From Isosphaeraceae bacterium (lineage in GTDB: Bacteria > Planctomycetota > Planctomycetia > Isosphaerales > Isosphaeraceae): a stretch of 64,000 bases of DNA. The notes under the pieces are model-generated. The model searched no databases. It had not been told where the DNA came from and saw only the letters and a program-made list of their open reading frames with translations. The stretch is from contig JARLIH010000366.1 of assembly GCA_031291845.1 (NCBI GenBank), positions 1 through 64,000 of the forward strand, written 5' to 3'. Made by a program: the position numbers and the translations under genes. The first letter of the stretch is position 1. Each line of letters opens with the position of its first letter. This document shows, one piece after another, positions 8,262-16,670 of the stretch.

Positions 8262-9224
8262 TCAGCCCGACTTGAGCAACTGAACCGAGTACTGCTTCAG
8301 CTCTCCGTCCAGTTTTTCCAGGTCGCCGAGGTGAGTCCGCGCGTCGTTCAGCCGGAGGTCGCCCGCACGCCGTCCGTAGATGGCCTCGAGATACTTACGG
8401 AACGCCGCAGCGCGACCGGTGTCGGCCATCATGTAGTGGACCAGGAGCCAGCTCTCGGCATACGAGAGCAGGATTTTCCCGCCGTCGGGGGCGCCGAACC
8501 AGCTCTCGTCCGTGATCAGGCGAGACAGGGGGATCCACCCCAGACCGCGACGGTAGTGCGCGAGGTCTGATAGACGGGTGCGGTTGAGCTGGCCGGGGAG
8601 ACTACGCGTGCGGGGACGCCGTATCTCGCCGTAGAGCCCGAGGCCCTCGCTGACGCACCGCGGCACGTCACCCTCGCGGTTGAGGAGTCCGGTGTTGTAG
8701 GTGAGCTGGTGTGTCGCCTCGTGCGACAGGGTGCGCAGGTTGTCCGCCCAGACGGGAACGTCGCTGTGCGCGCGGGGAACGCTGCGAAAGTCCTGCACGA
8801 CAAGCCAGTTTGCCTTGGGCACGTAAATGCCGTTCGCGCCATGGGGCGTTCGCTCGGGGACGAACCGCGCGTAGGCCCGTTCGTCCTCGAGGACGACGGC
8901 GGTCATCCGCTTGGCCGGATAAGCAACCTTGAAACCGTTGACCTGGAACTGTTCGATGAAATCGCGTGCAACGTCCTCGCAGTCGAGCAACGTGATCCGC
9001 AAGTACTCTTCGGGGGCGTTCCCCACTGCAACGTAATGCTTCGAACGCAGGGTGCGGAACGGCTTGAGCCCTTTGGCCCGCGCACGCTCTTCGGCCTCGA
9101 CGGCCTCGCGCTCGTCGGCCCCCTGCGCACGCGTGGCGGCGGCCGAGGCCAGTGCGCCGGCCAGCCATGTCCTCCGGCTGAGTGTTGGGCCGGTCCTTCC
9201 TCGTGGCGGCTCTGCTCGGTTCAT
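8262..9224 (-). CDS. DUF1570-type putative metalloprotease, Tat-exported
   Basis: A 320-residue protein with a twin-arginine signal (LSRRTWLAGALASAAATRAQGA), so it is probably exported folded, perhaps with its metal. The core contains SHEATHQLTYNTGL, an HExxH-like zinc-protease motif (HEATH), followed by a GEVPR/SEGLG-like segment (CVSEGLGLYGE) giving a possible third ligand; this is the pattern of the planctomycete DUF1570 family. A further segment, SYAESWLLVHYMM, is usual for the family. The substrate is unknown. The ATG at 9224 precedes the Tat motif by 15 residues. It is monocistronic, with a promoter candidate at 9272-9300. Confidence 0.82.
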   Translation of the reverse strand: MNRAEPPRGRTGPTLSRRTWLAGALASAAATRAQGADEREAVEAEERARAKGLKPFRTLRSKHYVAVGNAPEEYLRITLLDCEDVARDFIEQFQVNGFKVAYPAKRMTAVVLEDERAYARFVPERTPHGANGIYVPKANWLVVQDFRSVPRAHSDVPVWADNLRTLSHEATHQLTYNTGLLNREGDVPRCVSEGLGLYGEIRRPRTRSLPGQLNRTRLSDLAHYRRGLGWIPLSRLITDESWFGAPDGGKILLSYAESWLLVHYMMADTGRAAAFRKYLEAIYGRRAGDLRLNDARTHLGDLEKLDGELKQYSVQLLKSG

Positions 9225-9271
9225 CGCGCGCTCCTCAGCCGAACATCCAAGAGATATGGCCCTATCCCGCG

Positions 9272-9300
9272 TCGATAGCTCGGTCTGCCTAACTTGTCAA
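9272..9300 (-). promoter_or_regulatory. Predicted promoter of DUF1570 gene
   Basis: A perfect TTGACA (9300-9295) and TATCGA (9277-9272) are separated by 17 bases on the minus strand, about 50 bases upstream of the ATG. The -10 is poor, the -35 excellent. Confidence 0.5.
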
Positions 9301-9483
9301 GTATAGAAGGTCATTACCCGTCTTCAAAGGGATTGTTGCGGATGCTTGGCCGCCGCGTCGGGCCTTCGATGGCGCGAGAATTTTGAGCGTGCCGGCAGGC
9401 CGCGGCGGTTAGAATGGCGTTGCGGTTGGGTTGAGGCTCGCGTGCAGCCTGTGGGCTCCGGGCGAAAGCGCCGGGATGAGACG

Positions 9484-10119
9484 ATGACGGAGAATCGGGA
9501 CGGGTCCGTGACGCGCTGGATCGGCGACCTGAAGGCGGGCGATTTCGCCGCGGCGCAGCCGCTTTGGGAGCGCTACTTCGAGCGGCTGGTGCGCCTGGCG
9601 CGGGGAAAGCTGCGCGCGACCCGCAAGGGATCGCCCGTCGAGGACGAGGAAGACGCCGCGCTCAGCGCGTTCAACAGTTTTTGCGACGGCGCCGCGCGCG
9701 GCCGCTTTCCGTTGCTCTCGGACCGAGGCGACCTTTGGCGCCTGCTCGTCGTCATCACCGCGCGCAAAGCATGCGCCCAGGTGCAGCGTCGCACGCGGCA
9801 GAAGCGGGGGGCGGGGCACGTGCTGGGCGAGGTCGACCTTGCCGGCGTGCGGGCAGATGCACCGGGGGCGCTGGACCAACTGATCGGCGAGGAGCCGACC
9901 CCCGAGTTCGCCGCGATGGTGGCCGAGGAGTGCCGCCGGCTGCTGGAAATCCTCGACGACGATACCTTGAGACGCGTGGCGCTCGACCGGATGGAAGGCT
10001 ACACGAATGACGAGATCGCCGCGCGTCTCGGCTGCGCCCGGCGCACCGTGGCGCGCCGGCTCGACCTGATTCGCTCCATCTGGTCGGCCGAGGGGTCCGA
10101 GACCGATGCGCACGCCTGA
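9484..10119 (+). CDS. ECF-type RNA polymerase sigma factor (planctomycete, kinase-linked)
   Basis: A 211-residue ECF sigma factor. Region 2 begins with WIGDLKAGDFAAAQPLWERYFERLVRLARGKL split over residues 12-43, and region 4 ends with a helix-turn-helix (YTNDEIAARLGCARRTVARRL, about residues 173-193). The ATG at 9484 (after GGGATGAGACG) starts the domain at once; an upstream in-frame ATG gives an arginine-rich extension that looks non-coding. Its last 14 bases overlap the start of the Ser/Thr kinase gene. No anti-sigma factor is adjacent. In planctomycetes this sigma family is commonly encoded next to Ser/Thr kinases, so control by phosphorylation instead of an anti-sigma factor is the likely model. 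Confidence 0.92.
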   Translation: MTENRDGSVTRWIGDLKAGDFAAAQPLWERYFERLVRLARGKLRATRKGSPVEDEEDAALSAFNSFCDGAARGRFPLLSDRGDLWRLLVVITARKACAQVQRRTRQKRGAGHVLGEVDLAGVRADAPGALDQLIGEEPTPEFAAMVAEECRRLLEILDDDTLRRVALDRMEGYTNDEIAARLGCARRTVARRLDLIRSIWSAEGSETDAHA

Positions 10120-11848
10120 CCCCGAGGGCCTGGCGCGAGCGCGCCGGGTCAACGCCGCTTGCGAGCAATTCGAAGCGGATTGGAGACGTGGCGAACGGCG
10201 GGCAGTCGAGGAATTCGTCCGCGATGGCCTCGACCCGCTCGAGCGCGACGCGTTGCTCGTCGAGCTCCTCGCGCTGGAACGGGAGCTACGCCGTGAGGCT
10301 GACGTCTCCGGGGAGATTTCGGAGCCGCGCACGCGGGTCGCCGACAACGCGTCGGAGATCGGCACCCTGCTGGGTCGCTTCCAAGCAGCCGATTCGGACC
10401 TCGATGAGACCGTTGCGCTCGAGCCGTCCGGGGTCAACGAACCGGGCGGCGATGCGCATTTCGTCAGCTTCGGCGACTACGAGCTCCTCCACGAGATCGC
10501 CCGCGGCGGGATGGGGGTCGTGTTTCGCGCCCGGCAAAAGAGCCTGAAGCGGGACGTCGCCCTGAAAATGATCCTTGCGGGACAGTTCGCATCGGCGGCC
10601 GAGCGAGACCGCTTCCTCCTGGAAGCCGAGCTGGCGGCGAACCTGGACCACGCGCACATCGTGCCGATTTACGAAATCGGCGAGCAGGAGGGACGCCTCT
10701 ATTTCAGCATGAAGCTGGTCGACGGCGAGAGTCTCTCCCGGCGCCTCCGCCACTTCGCCGGCGACCCCGAGGCCGCAGCGCGTCTGCTCGTTACCGTCGC
10801 CCGCGCGGTGCATTATGCCCACGGGCGGGGATTCCTGCACTGCGACCTGAAGCCCGCGAACATCCTGGTCGACGGCCAGGGGGAGCCACACGTCACGGAC
10901 TTCGGTCTGGCCAAGCGCGTGGGCGATAGCACGTTGACCGCGACCGGCGTTCTGCTCGGCACGCCGAGCTATATGGCTCCGGAACAGGCATCCGGCCGGC
11001 GCGGGGAGCTTTCGCCCGCGACTGACGTTTACGGGCTTGGGGCCATCCTGTATGAGCTGCTGACGGGCCGTCCGCCGTTCCGCGGTCCGAGCCTGATGGA
11101 AACGGTCGGCGAGGTCATGGAACGCGAGCCCCGCCCGCCGCGCCAGGTGCGCACGGGGGTGCCTGAAGGGCTCGAGCGGATCTGTCTTCGCTGCCTGGAG
11201 AAGGCCCCGCGCGACCGTTACGCAACGGCCGAGGAGCTGGCTGAAAACCTCGAACGCTACCTGCGAGGCGAGGACATCGAGGGGACGAGCATTCCCGCTC
11301 GGCTTCGGCGCTGGACGCGCAGAGAGCCGGAACTGGTGTCGCGCCTGGGCGGCCTGGGGCTGATGGTCGCGCTCAACGAATACAACTATTCGGTCTCGAC
11401 CGCGCCGAACCCTCGGGTCTACCTGATCGTGCTGGCCGTTCTGCTCGCCTGGGCCCTCGCGTCGTTTGTCTTCCAGGTGCTGGTACGACGGGGTCTGCGG
11501 CCCGAGGCGGTTCGCGTTGGTTGGGCGGCGACTGACATCGTGCTGCTGACGACCCTGCTCAAGATCCTCGGCGCCATGGAGTCGACGCTCGTCGTCGGCT
11601 ATCCGCTCCTGATCGCGGCGTCGGGCCTCTGGTATCGCGTCCGGCTGGTCTGGCTCACGACAGGGCTCGCCATGGCGGCGTACGGCATGCTCGTGCTCGA
11701 TAAACTCCTGGTCGACCCCACCTGGAGGTCCGCCCAGTTTCCGAACATTTTCCTGGCCGCGCTCGCCGTGAACGGCTTCGTCGTCGCGCGCCAAGTTAAG
11801 CGGATCTGCGCGCTGAGCTCGTATTACGAGCGCCGGCCGATCACGTGA
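10106..11848 (+). CDS. Membrane Ser/Thr protein kinase (Hanks type)
   Basis: A 580-residue protein with its kinase domain at about residues 125-385 and a C-terminal membrane domain. Visible elements are the glycine loop ARGGMGVV (132-139), VALK with the ATP-binding lysine (Lys154), HCDLKPAN as catalytic loop, TDFGLAK and the activation segment GTPSYMAPEQAS. The usual HRD is HCD, so it is a non-RD kinase that may not need activation-loop phosphorylation. Residues 1-120 form a charged helical region that may bind a partner. After residue 410 there are about five hydrophobic segments and a short tail. The start overlaps the sigma gene by 14 bases, which couples their expression and makes the sigma factor the first candidate substrate or partner. 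Confidence 0.93.
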   Translation: MRTPDPEGLARARRVNAACEQFEADWRRGERRAVEEFVRDGLDPLERDALLVELLALERELRREADVSGEISEPRTRVADNASEIGTLLGRFQAADSDLDETVALEPSGVNEPGGDAHFVSFGDYELLHEIARGGMGVVFRARQKSLKRDVALKMILAGQFASAAERDRFLLEAELAANLDHAHIVPIYEIGEQEGRLYFSMKLVDGESLSRRLRHFAGDPEAAARLLVTVARAVHYAHGRGFLHCDLKPANILVDGQGEPHVTDFGLAKRVGDSTLTATGVLLGTPSYMAPEQASGRRGELSPATDVYGLGAILYELLTGRPPFRGPSLMETVGEVMEREPRPPRQVRTGVPEGLERICLRCLEKAPRDRYATAEELAENLERYLRGEDIEGTSIPARLRRWTRREPELVSRLGGLGLMVALNEYNYSVSTAPNPRVYLIVLAVLLAWALASFVFQVLVRRGLRPEAVRVGWAATDIVLLTTLLKILGAMESTLVVGYPLLIAASGLWYRVRLVWLTTGLAMAAYGMLVLDKLLVDPTWRSAQFPNIFLAALAVNGFVVARQVKRICALSSYYERRPIT

Positions 11849-11875
11849 CCGCTGCGCCGTGCCCAGGGCGGCTCC

Positions 11876-11940
11876 GTAGGGTGCATGAAATGCACCGTCC
11901 CCGTTCGCGCCGAGAGGATAGTGCATTTCATGCACCCTAC
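11876..11940. repeat. 20-bp perfect inverted repeat, each arm itself a dyad
   Basis: The arms GTAGGGTGCATGAAATGCAC (11876-11895) and its exact complement (11921-11940) enclose 25 bases. Within each arm GTGCAT-GAA-ATGCAC is a smaller dyad. It starts 27 bases after the kinase stop. This fits an extragenic palindrome or an RNA hairpin ending the sigma-kinase transcript. I see no second copy in the window. Confidence 0.85.
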
Positions 11941-12027
11941 AAGGAAGGTCGCTCACGTCGGTGGCGGCTGCTGCCCGTTCACCGTATGCTTGCTGAGCCT
12001 ATCGACCCGCACCTTTGAGGATTGATC

Positions 12028-13848
12028 ATGTTCGCGGGGCCCGTCTGTCACTTTGAGCTCGTACGCATCGCGCGTCGCGGTCGCACGTTCGCCGTGAGGT
12101 TCGCATTCGGGCTGTTTTTGCTGGGCGCCGTAGGCCTGAACTACTCCGTGCATTCGGGGCCGGGGAGACCCTGGTATAGCCCCGGCGACCTGACAATATC
12201 CGAGATGTCCGAGCTCAGCGAAGCGCTCTTCCTTTCGTTCATGGCGACTCTCTTGGTGCTCGTTCTGGGGCTGACCCCCGGCCTGGTGGCGGACGCGATT
12301 GCGACCGAGCGGCAAAGCAAGACGCTGCATTACCTGCTGGCGAGCCGCCTCAGCAGTGCCGAGATCATTTTGGGTAAACTCTTCGCCCGGCTGATCAACG
12401 TCGGGGTCTTTCCGGTGCTCGTCCTCCCGGTCGTGAGCCTGTTGACGCTCCTCGGGGGCGTGTCGCCGCCGGCGCTTGTGCTGGGCTACACGGCGCTCGG
12501 CGCCACGGCGTACTTCCTCGCCGGGCTGGCGCTACTGGTCTCGGTGCTGACGCGGCGAGCGCGCGAGGCCGTGGGAATCGCCTACATGCTGACGGCGGCC
12601 TGGCTGTTCGTGCCCCCGTTTCTCCAGGCGCTGCTGCAAGCAGCCTCGCCGCCTTGGACCGAGGTGGCACACTGGATTCTGTTTGCCGGCGCCTGGGCCG
12701 GTCCGCCGACCCCGCTGGGCTTCCTCACGGACGCCAGCGCGACCTTGGGCGGCGGCTCCCAGCAGTTGGCAGCGCACGTCGCTTGGATGGCCGGAATGCA
12801 GGTCGTGTACGGCACGCTGTTCGTGCTGCTGGCCGCCTGGCAATTGCGCCCCGCGTTTCGGCGCCACGAGGGACGCGCGGAACGACGAGGAAAAGCCGCC
12901 CGGTTTGCTCAGACGTGGTTTCCCCTCCGGCCCTGTGGCGACGACCCGGTCTTCTGGAAAGAGGCGTACTTCGCGGTGCGAGCCGGCGGACTTTCCCGCA
13001 ACCTCGCTCGAGCGGGCGTGTTTGGTCTCCTCGCGTTGGTCCTTGCGGGCGCGCTCTACGGCTCTGCGGATGCTTTCCGTGAACTGTGGCAGCACGGGTA
13101 CGGCTTCGGCGATTTCAATATATATCAATCCAGGATGGGGCTGAACTTCGCGCTTCGGTATGGCACACCGGTCCTTTTCGTCGTCTGGATGCTCTGGCTC
13201 GGGGGTGTCACGGCCGCGGGGATCTCGTCGGAGCGCGAGCAGGACACCTGGATCAGCCTGCTGTCGACGCCGCTGGAGGCGGGGGAGATCCTGCGCGGCA
13301 AGATGCTGGGCCCGTTGCGGGCGACGGCCCATTTCGGGGTCGTCATCGTTGCGCTCTGGATCATCGGGCTGCTGGCGGGCGCGGTCCATCCCCTCGGACT
13401 TCTGAACGCGCTTGTCGTCGCGGGTCTTTACGCAGCCTTCATGATCGCGCTCGGCACGTATGCCTCGTTCAAGTGCCAGTCGACGTGGCGGGCGCGGCTC
13501 TGGACCCAAGGGCTCCTTGTTGGGCCCCATGTCTGCTGCCTTTTGCCGCTGCCGTCGGCGGGATTGCTCCTCGGAGTGTCACTCTGGTCGTACGCCGAAA
13601 TCAACGAGCTCTGGAACGCTAAACTGGAGACGGTCCTGGGGAACTTTGGCCCCTTTTCCCTCGCGGTCGTCTGGTATTTCGGCGGTCTGGTGCTCTACGG
13701 GGGCGCCGCGTATTTCCTCGCAAGTGCCCTGTATCGGCAGTTCGACCGGGTCGCCGGCCGTCCCCAGCAGGGACCGCGGACGGACGTCGTGCTGAAAGAG
13801 TGGAAAGGGAATACAGACAGTGCCGTCGCGGACGATGCAGTCGGCTGA
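12028..13848 (+). CDS. ABC-2 type transporter permease subunit, orphan
   Basis: A 606-residue membrane protein with two sets of about six hydrophobic segments separated by a charged loop near residues 275-315 (AFRRHEGRAERRGKAARF). The phrases VADAIATERQSKTLHYLLASRLSSAEIILGKLFARL and, in the second half, GISSEREQDTWISLLSTPLEAGEILRGKML are the ABC-2 cytoplasmic signature, present twice, so the protein looks like an internal duplication or fusion of two permeases. The usual ATPase gene is absent from both flanks. The ATG at 12028 follows TTTGAGG (about 7 bases); an in-frame TTG two codons upstream is less likely. The transported substrate is unknown. Confidence 0.85.
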   Translation: MFAGPVCHFELVRIARRGRTFAVRFAFGLFLLGAVGLNYSVHSGPGRPWYSPGDLTISEMSELSEALFLSFMATLLVLVLGLTPGLVADAIATERQSKTLHYLLASRLSSAEIILGKLFARLINVGVFPVLVLPVVSLLTLLGGVSPPALVLGYTALGATAYFLAGLALLVSVLTRRAREAVGIAYMLTAAWLFVPPFLQALLQAASPPWTEVAHWILFAGAWAGPPTPLGFLTDASATLGGGSQQLAAHVAWMAGMQVVYGTLFVLLAAWQLRPAFRRHEGRAERRGKAARFAQTWFPLRPCGDDPVFWKEAYFAVRAGGLSRNLARAGVFGLLALVLAGALYGSADAFRELWQHGYGFGDFNIYQSRMGLNFALRYGTPVLFVVWMLWLGGVTAAGISSEREQDTWISLLSTPLEAGEILRGKMLGPLRATAHFGVVIVALWIIGLLAGAVHPLGLLNALVVAGLYAAFMIALGTYASFKCQSTWRARLWTQGLLVGPHVCCLLPLPSAGLLLGVSLWSYAEINELWNAKLETVLGNFGPFSLAVVWYFGGLVLYGGAAYFLASALYRQFDRVAGRPQQGPRTDVVLKEWKGNTDSAVADDAVG

Positions 13849-14082
13849 ACCGGAGGAGTAAACTCCCACCATTGTCCACGAACGTGAGAGACGTTATGAT
13901 CTAAGGACCGCTGCTCAATTTGACCCACCCCGGCGAGTTCTGCCCCTGGCCTCGCTGGACCGCCCCGTATCCTCCGTTCGGTCCTACGCCCCAGTCGGCG
14001 TGCGTTACCTTCAGAATCCACCGAGGCAAGAACCACCGTACCTGTCGCACGGTTCGACGGGTGCCAAACCGGACCAAGACCC

Positions 14083-14670
14083 ATGGCGAAGCTCTCCTCC
14101 TGGCTGTCGGACTATCGAAACCGGCAGTGCGAACTTTATGCGGCGCTGCCCCTTGCCGAAGTCGAACCCGTCGTGGAACTCCTGCGCGACGCACACGCCA
14201 GGGGGGCGCAGATCTTCGTATTCGGCAACGGCGGCAGCGCGGCCAACGCGTCGCATTTTGCGACCGACCTTGGGAAAGGGGCCTCGGACGTGTGCGGCAC
14301 CCGGTTCAAGGTCCTGTCCTTGAACGACAATTCCGCCTGGATGACGGCCCTCGGCAACGACTACTCGTTCGAGGACGTGTTCCTCCGGCAGCTTGAAAAC
14401 TACGCCCGTCCGGGCGATGTGGCGCTCTGCATGAGCGTGAGCGGCAACTCTCCAAACCTGGTGCGCGCCATGCGCTGGGCGCGTGAGAATGGGCTGGCGA
14501 CCGTGGCGCTCGTCGGCGGCAAGCGGGGCGCGCTCGCGACGATTGCCGAGCACGTTGTGGTCTTTCCCGACACGCACTACGGACGCGTCGAGGACGCCCA
14601 GATGACCGTCTGCCACATGCTGGCCTATGCTTTCATGGAACAGGCCGCCGGCGCGGAGGTTCGTTCATGA
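14083..14670 (+). CDS. SIS-domain sugar-phosphate isomerase (GmhA-like)
   Basis: A 195-residue single SIS domain. FVFGNGGSAANASHFATDL (about residues 46-64) and the SVSGNSPNL phosphate loop are the signature of D-sedoheptulose-7-phosphate isomerase (GmhA), and length agrees. That enzyme converts sedoheptulose 7-phosphate to D-glycero-heptose 7-phosphate. The next genes are a HAD phosphatase, an unknown protein and a PfkB kinase of the HldE N-terminal type, consistent with heptose or related sugar-phosphate chemistry, although a nucleotidyltransferase domain is missing. The stop overlaps the HAD start by four bases. A different sugar substrate is possible, so I leave the gene symbol blank. Confidence 0.88.
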   Translation: MAKLSSWLSDYRNRQCELYAALPLAEVEPVVELLRDAHARGAQIFVFGNGGSAANASHFATDLGKGASDVCGTRFKVLSLNDNSAWMTALGNDYSFEDVFLRQLENYARPGDVALCMSVSGNSPNLVRAMRWARENGLATVALVGGKRGALATIAEHVVVFPDTHYGRVEDAQMTVCHMLAYAFMEQAAGAEVRS

Positions 14671-15521
14671 GCACGCCCACCGAGACTGCCGCGTCGCCCT
14701 CGCGCTGGGCGAGCGTGGAGCTCCCCGGCCGGCTCGAGTCGCGCCCCGAGATCAGCCACGTCCTCTTCGACTTTGACGGCACACTGTCGCTGATCCGGCA
14801 GGGTTGGCCCGAAGTGATGGTCCCGATGTTCGTCGAAGCGCTCCCGCGACTGGATGGTGAGTCGGACGAGGACCTTCGCCAGTTGGTGCTCGACGACATC
14901 ATGCGGCTCAACGGCAAGCAGACGATCTACCAGATGATCCAGTTGGCCGAGCGCGTGACGGAACGCGGGGGCGAGCCTCGCGAGCCGCTCTGGTACAAAC
15001 ACGAGTACCTGCGGCGGCTGGACGCGCATATCAGCGCTCGGACCGACGGGCTCGCCCGCGGCGCCATCCCGGCCGACGACCTCTTGGTCCACGGCGTCCG
15101 CTCGTTGCTCGAGCACTTGAAGGCCCGTGGACTTCACCTCTACCTCGCCAGCGGCACCGACGAATACGCAGTGAAGCGCGAGGCCGAGCTGCTCGACGTC
15201 ACACGTTACTTCGGCCCGAACATCTATGGGGCGCTCGACGACTACAAGAATTTCTCGAAGAAGATGGTCATCGACCGGATCCTGCTCGAACACGGCATCA
15301 CCGGTCAGCACTTGCTGTCGTTCGGCGATGGTTACGTCGAAATCGAGAACACCAAGCAGGTGGGCGGTCTGGCCGTGGCCGTGGCGAGCGACGAAGCCAA
15401 CAACGGTTCTGGACGCGTCGACGAGTGGAAGCGGAAGCGCCTGCTGGGCGTCGGCGCTGATGCCGTGATCCCGGATTACCGCGACGCAACGGCATTCGTG
15501 GATTACTTGCTGGGACGCTAG
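14667..15521 (+). CDS. HAD-superfamily phosphatase
   Basis: A 284-residue HAD hydrolase. HVLFDFDGTLSLI gives the nucleophile Asp35 and acid/base Asp37, LASGTDEY is motif II, KKMVIDRIL contains the motif III lysine region, and FGDGYVEIENTKQVGG holds the motif IV acidic residues. The cap (about residues 45-140) is helical. It is longer than GmhB phosphatases, and it lacks their extra zinc-binding cysteines, so it is not a plain GmhB. Coupled to the SIS gene by ATGA overlap and followed after 42 bases by the unknown protein. The expected job is removal of a phosphate from a sugar bisphosphate or phosphate in this pathway; the substrate is inference. Confidence 0.88.
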   Translation: MSTPTETAASPSRWASVELPGRLESRPEISHVLFDFDGTLSLIRQGWPEVMVPMFVEALPRLDGESDEDLRQLVLDDIMRLNGKQTIYQMIQLAERVTERGGEPREPLWYKHEYLRRLDAHISARTDGLARGAIPADDLLVHGVRSLLEHLKARGLHLYLASGTDEYAVKREAELLDVTRYFGPNIYGALDDYKNFSKKMVIDRILLEHGITGQHLLSFGDGYVEIENTKQVGGLAVAVASDEANNGSGRVDEWKRKRLLGVGADAVIPDYRDATAFVDYLLGR

Positions 15522-15563
15522 TCCCGTCTGTATCGAACGGTTCGTCAAGACCAGGGAACCACG

Positions 15564-16670
15564 GTGAACGTACAGCCTCTGGACCTGAGCCGGGTGAGGG
15601 TCCTCCCCCTCGCCGCGCGTCGTAGCCTCACGCGGGCCGATGAGATCCTGGTCGACCCCGAATCCGAACCGAAGCCGTGCCCCGCGAGCGTGGAGCCGCT
15701 CGTCGCGGCCTGCGTGCGAGACGTCCGGGCGGCTCGCGAGCGTGGCGCGGCGGTCGTCTTGATCTACGGCGCGCATCTGCTCCGCAATGGGGCGGCGACG
15801 ATCCTCGAACGCATGATGGCCGGCGGCTGGCTCACGCACCTCGCGACCAACGGCGCCGGGACGATCCACGACTGGGAGTACGCCTGGTTCGGCGCCTCGA
15901 CGGAGAGCGTCGAGCAGAACGTCGCGACCGGCACCTTCGGCACGTGGGACGAGACGTCGACGAACATCCATCGCGCCTTGATGGTCGGCGCGCTGGAAGG
16001 GCTCGGTTACGGTCGGTCGTTGGGCCGCTACATCCTCGACGACGGCGCGGTTTTGCCGGGTCCGGAAGCGCTCGCCCAGGCCATCGCCAACGAGCCCTCG
16101 CACCCTCTCACGTCGGCCCGCGCGGATCTGCTGCGGACGACGCTCGCTCAGCACTGGCCCGCGGGTCGGGTCACGATCGAGCACCGCTGGAAACAGGCAT
16201 CCATCCTCGCGCAGGCGTTTCGCCTGGGCGTTCCGTTCACGGTCCATCCGGGCATCGGCTACGACATCATCACGAACCACCCGATTTTCAACGGCGCGGT
16301 GATCGGCCGGGCGGCGGAGCTGGACTTCAAGCTCTTCGCGGGCTCCCTGCGCAACCTGGAGGGGGGTGTCGTCCTTTCGGTCGGCTCGGCCATCATGGGG
16401 CCGCAGGTCTTCGAGAAGGCGTTGAGCTGCGTGAACAACCTCCGTCTTCAAGACGGAGGTGACGTCGTTCGCGGACATTCGTTCTACGTGGTCGACCTTC
16501 AGGACGGCGGTGGCTGGGACTGGACCCGGGGCGAGCCCCCCAAGACCAACCCCGCCTATTATCTCCGATTTTGCAAGAGCTACTCGCGGATGGGCGGGGC
16601 CTTGAATTACGTGCAGTGCGACAACGCGACGTTCATCCACCACCTGTATCGTCAACTGGCCAAGCCATGA
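15564..16670 (+). CDS. Conserved-looking 368-aa protein, deoxyhypusine-synthase-like (uncertain)
   Basis: I do not firmly recognise this protein. It is cytoplasmic (no signal peptide or membrane segment). The region around residues 70-105 (IYGAHLLRNGAATILERMM, then THLATNGAGTIHDWEYAWFG) resembles the NAD-binding core of deoxyhypusine synthase in the order glycine-turn, helix, strand, NGAG, acidic helix. Later conserved-looking segments are VHPGIGYDIITNHP, LSVGSAIMGPQVFEKAL and RGHSFYVVDLQDG. It lies between a HAD phosphatase (42 bases upstream) and a PfkB kinase (ATGA overlap), so it probably acts on the same sugar-phosphate intermediate, perhaps as an NAD-dependent enzyme. The GTG at 15564 (preceded by AGGGAACCACG) is one choice of start. 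Confidence 0.75.
   Translation: MNVQPLDLSRVRVLPLAARRSLTRADEILVDPESEPKPCPASVEPLVAACVRDVRAARERGAAVVLIYGAHLLRNGAATILERMMAGGWLTHLATNGAGTIHDWEYAWFGASTESVEQNVATGTFGTWDETSTNIHRALMVGALEGLGYGRSLGRYILDDGAVLPGPEALAQAIANEPSHPLTSARADLLRTTLAQHWPAGRVTIEHRWKQASILAQAFRLGVPFTVHPGIGYDIITNHPIFNGAVIGRAAELDFKLFAGSLRNLEGGVVLSVGSAIMGPQVFEKALSCVNNLRLQDGGDVVRGHSFYVVDLQDGGGWDWTRGEPPKTNPAYYLRFCKSYSRMGGALNYVQCDNATFIHHLYRQLAKP

Noticed and set aside
14625-16655. 676-residue minus-strand frame across the sugar-phosphate genes
   Set aside because: Antisense of four overlapping real genes; high Arg/Val/Asp content and no domain.
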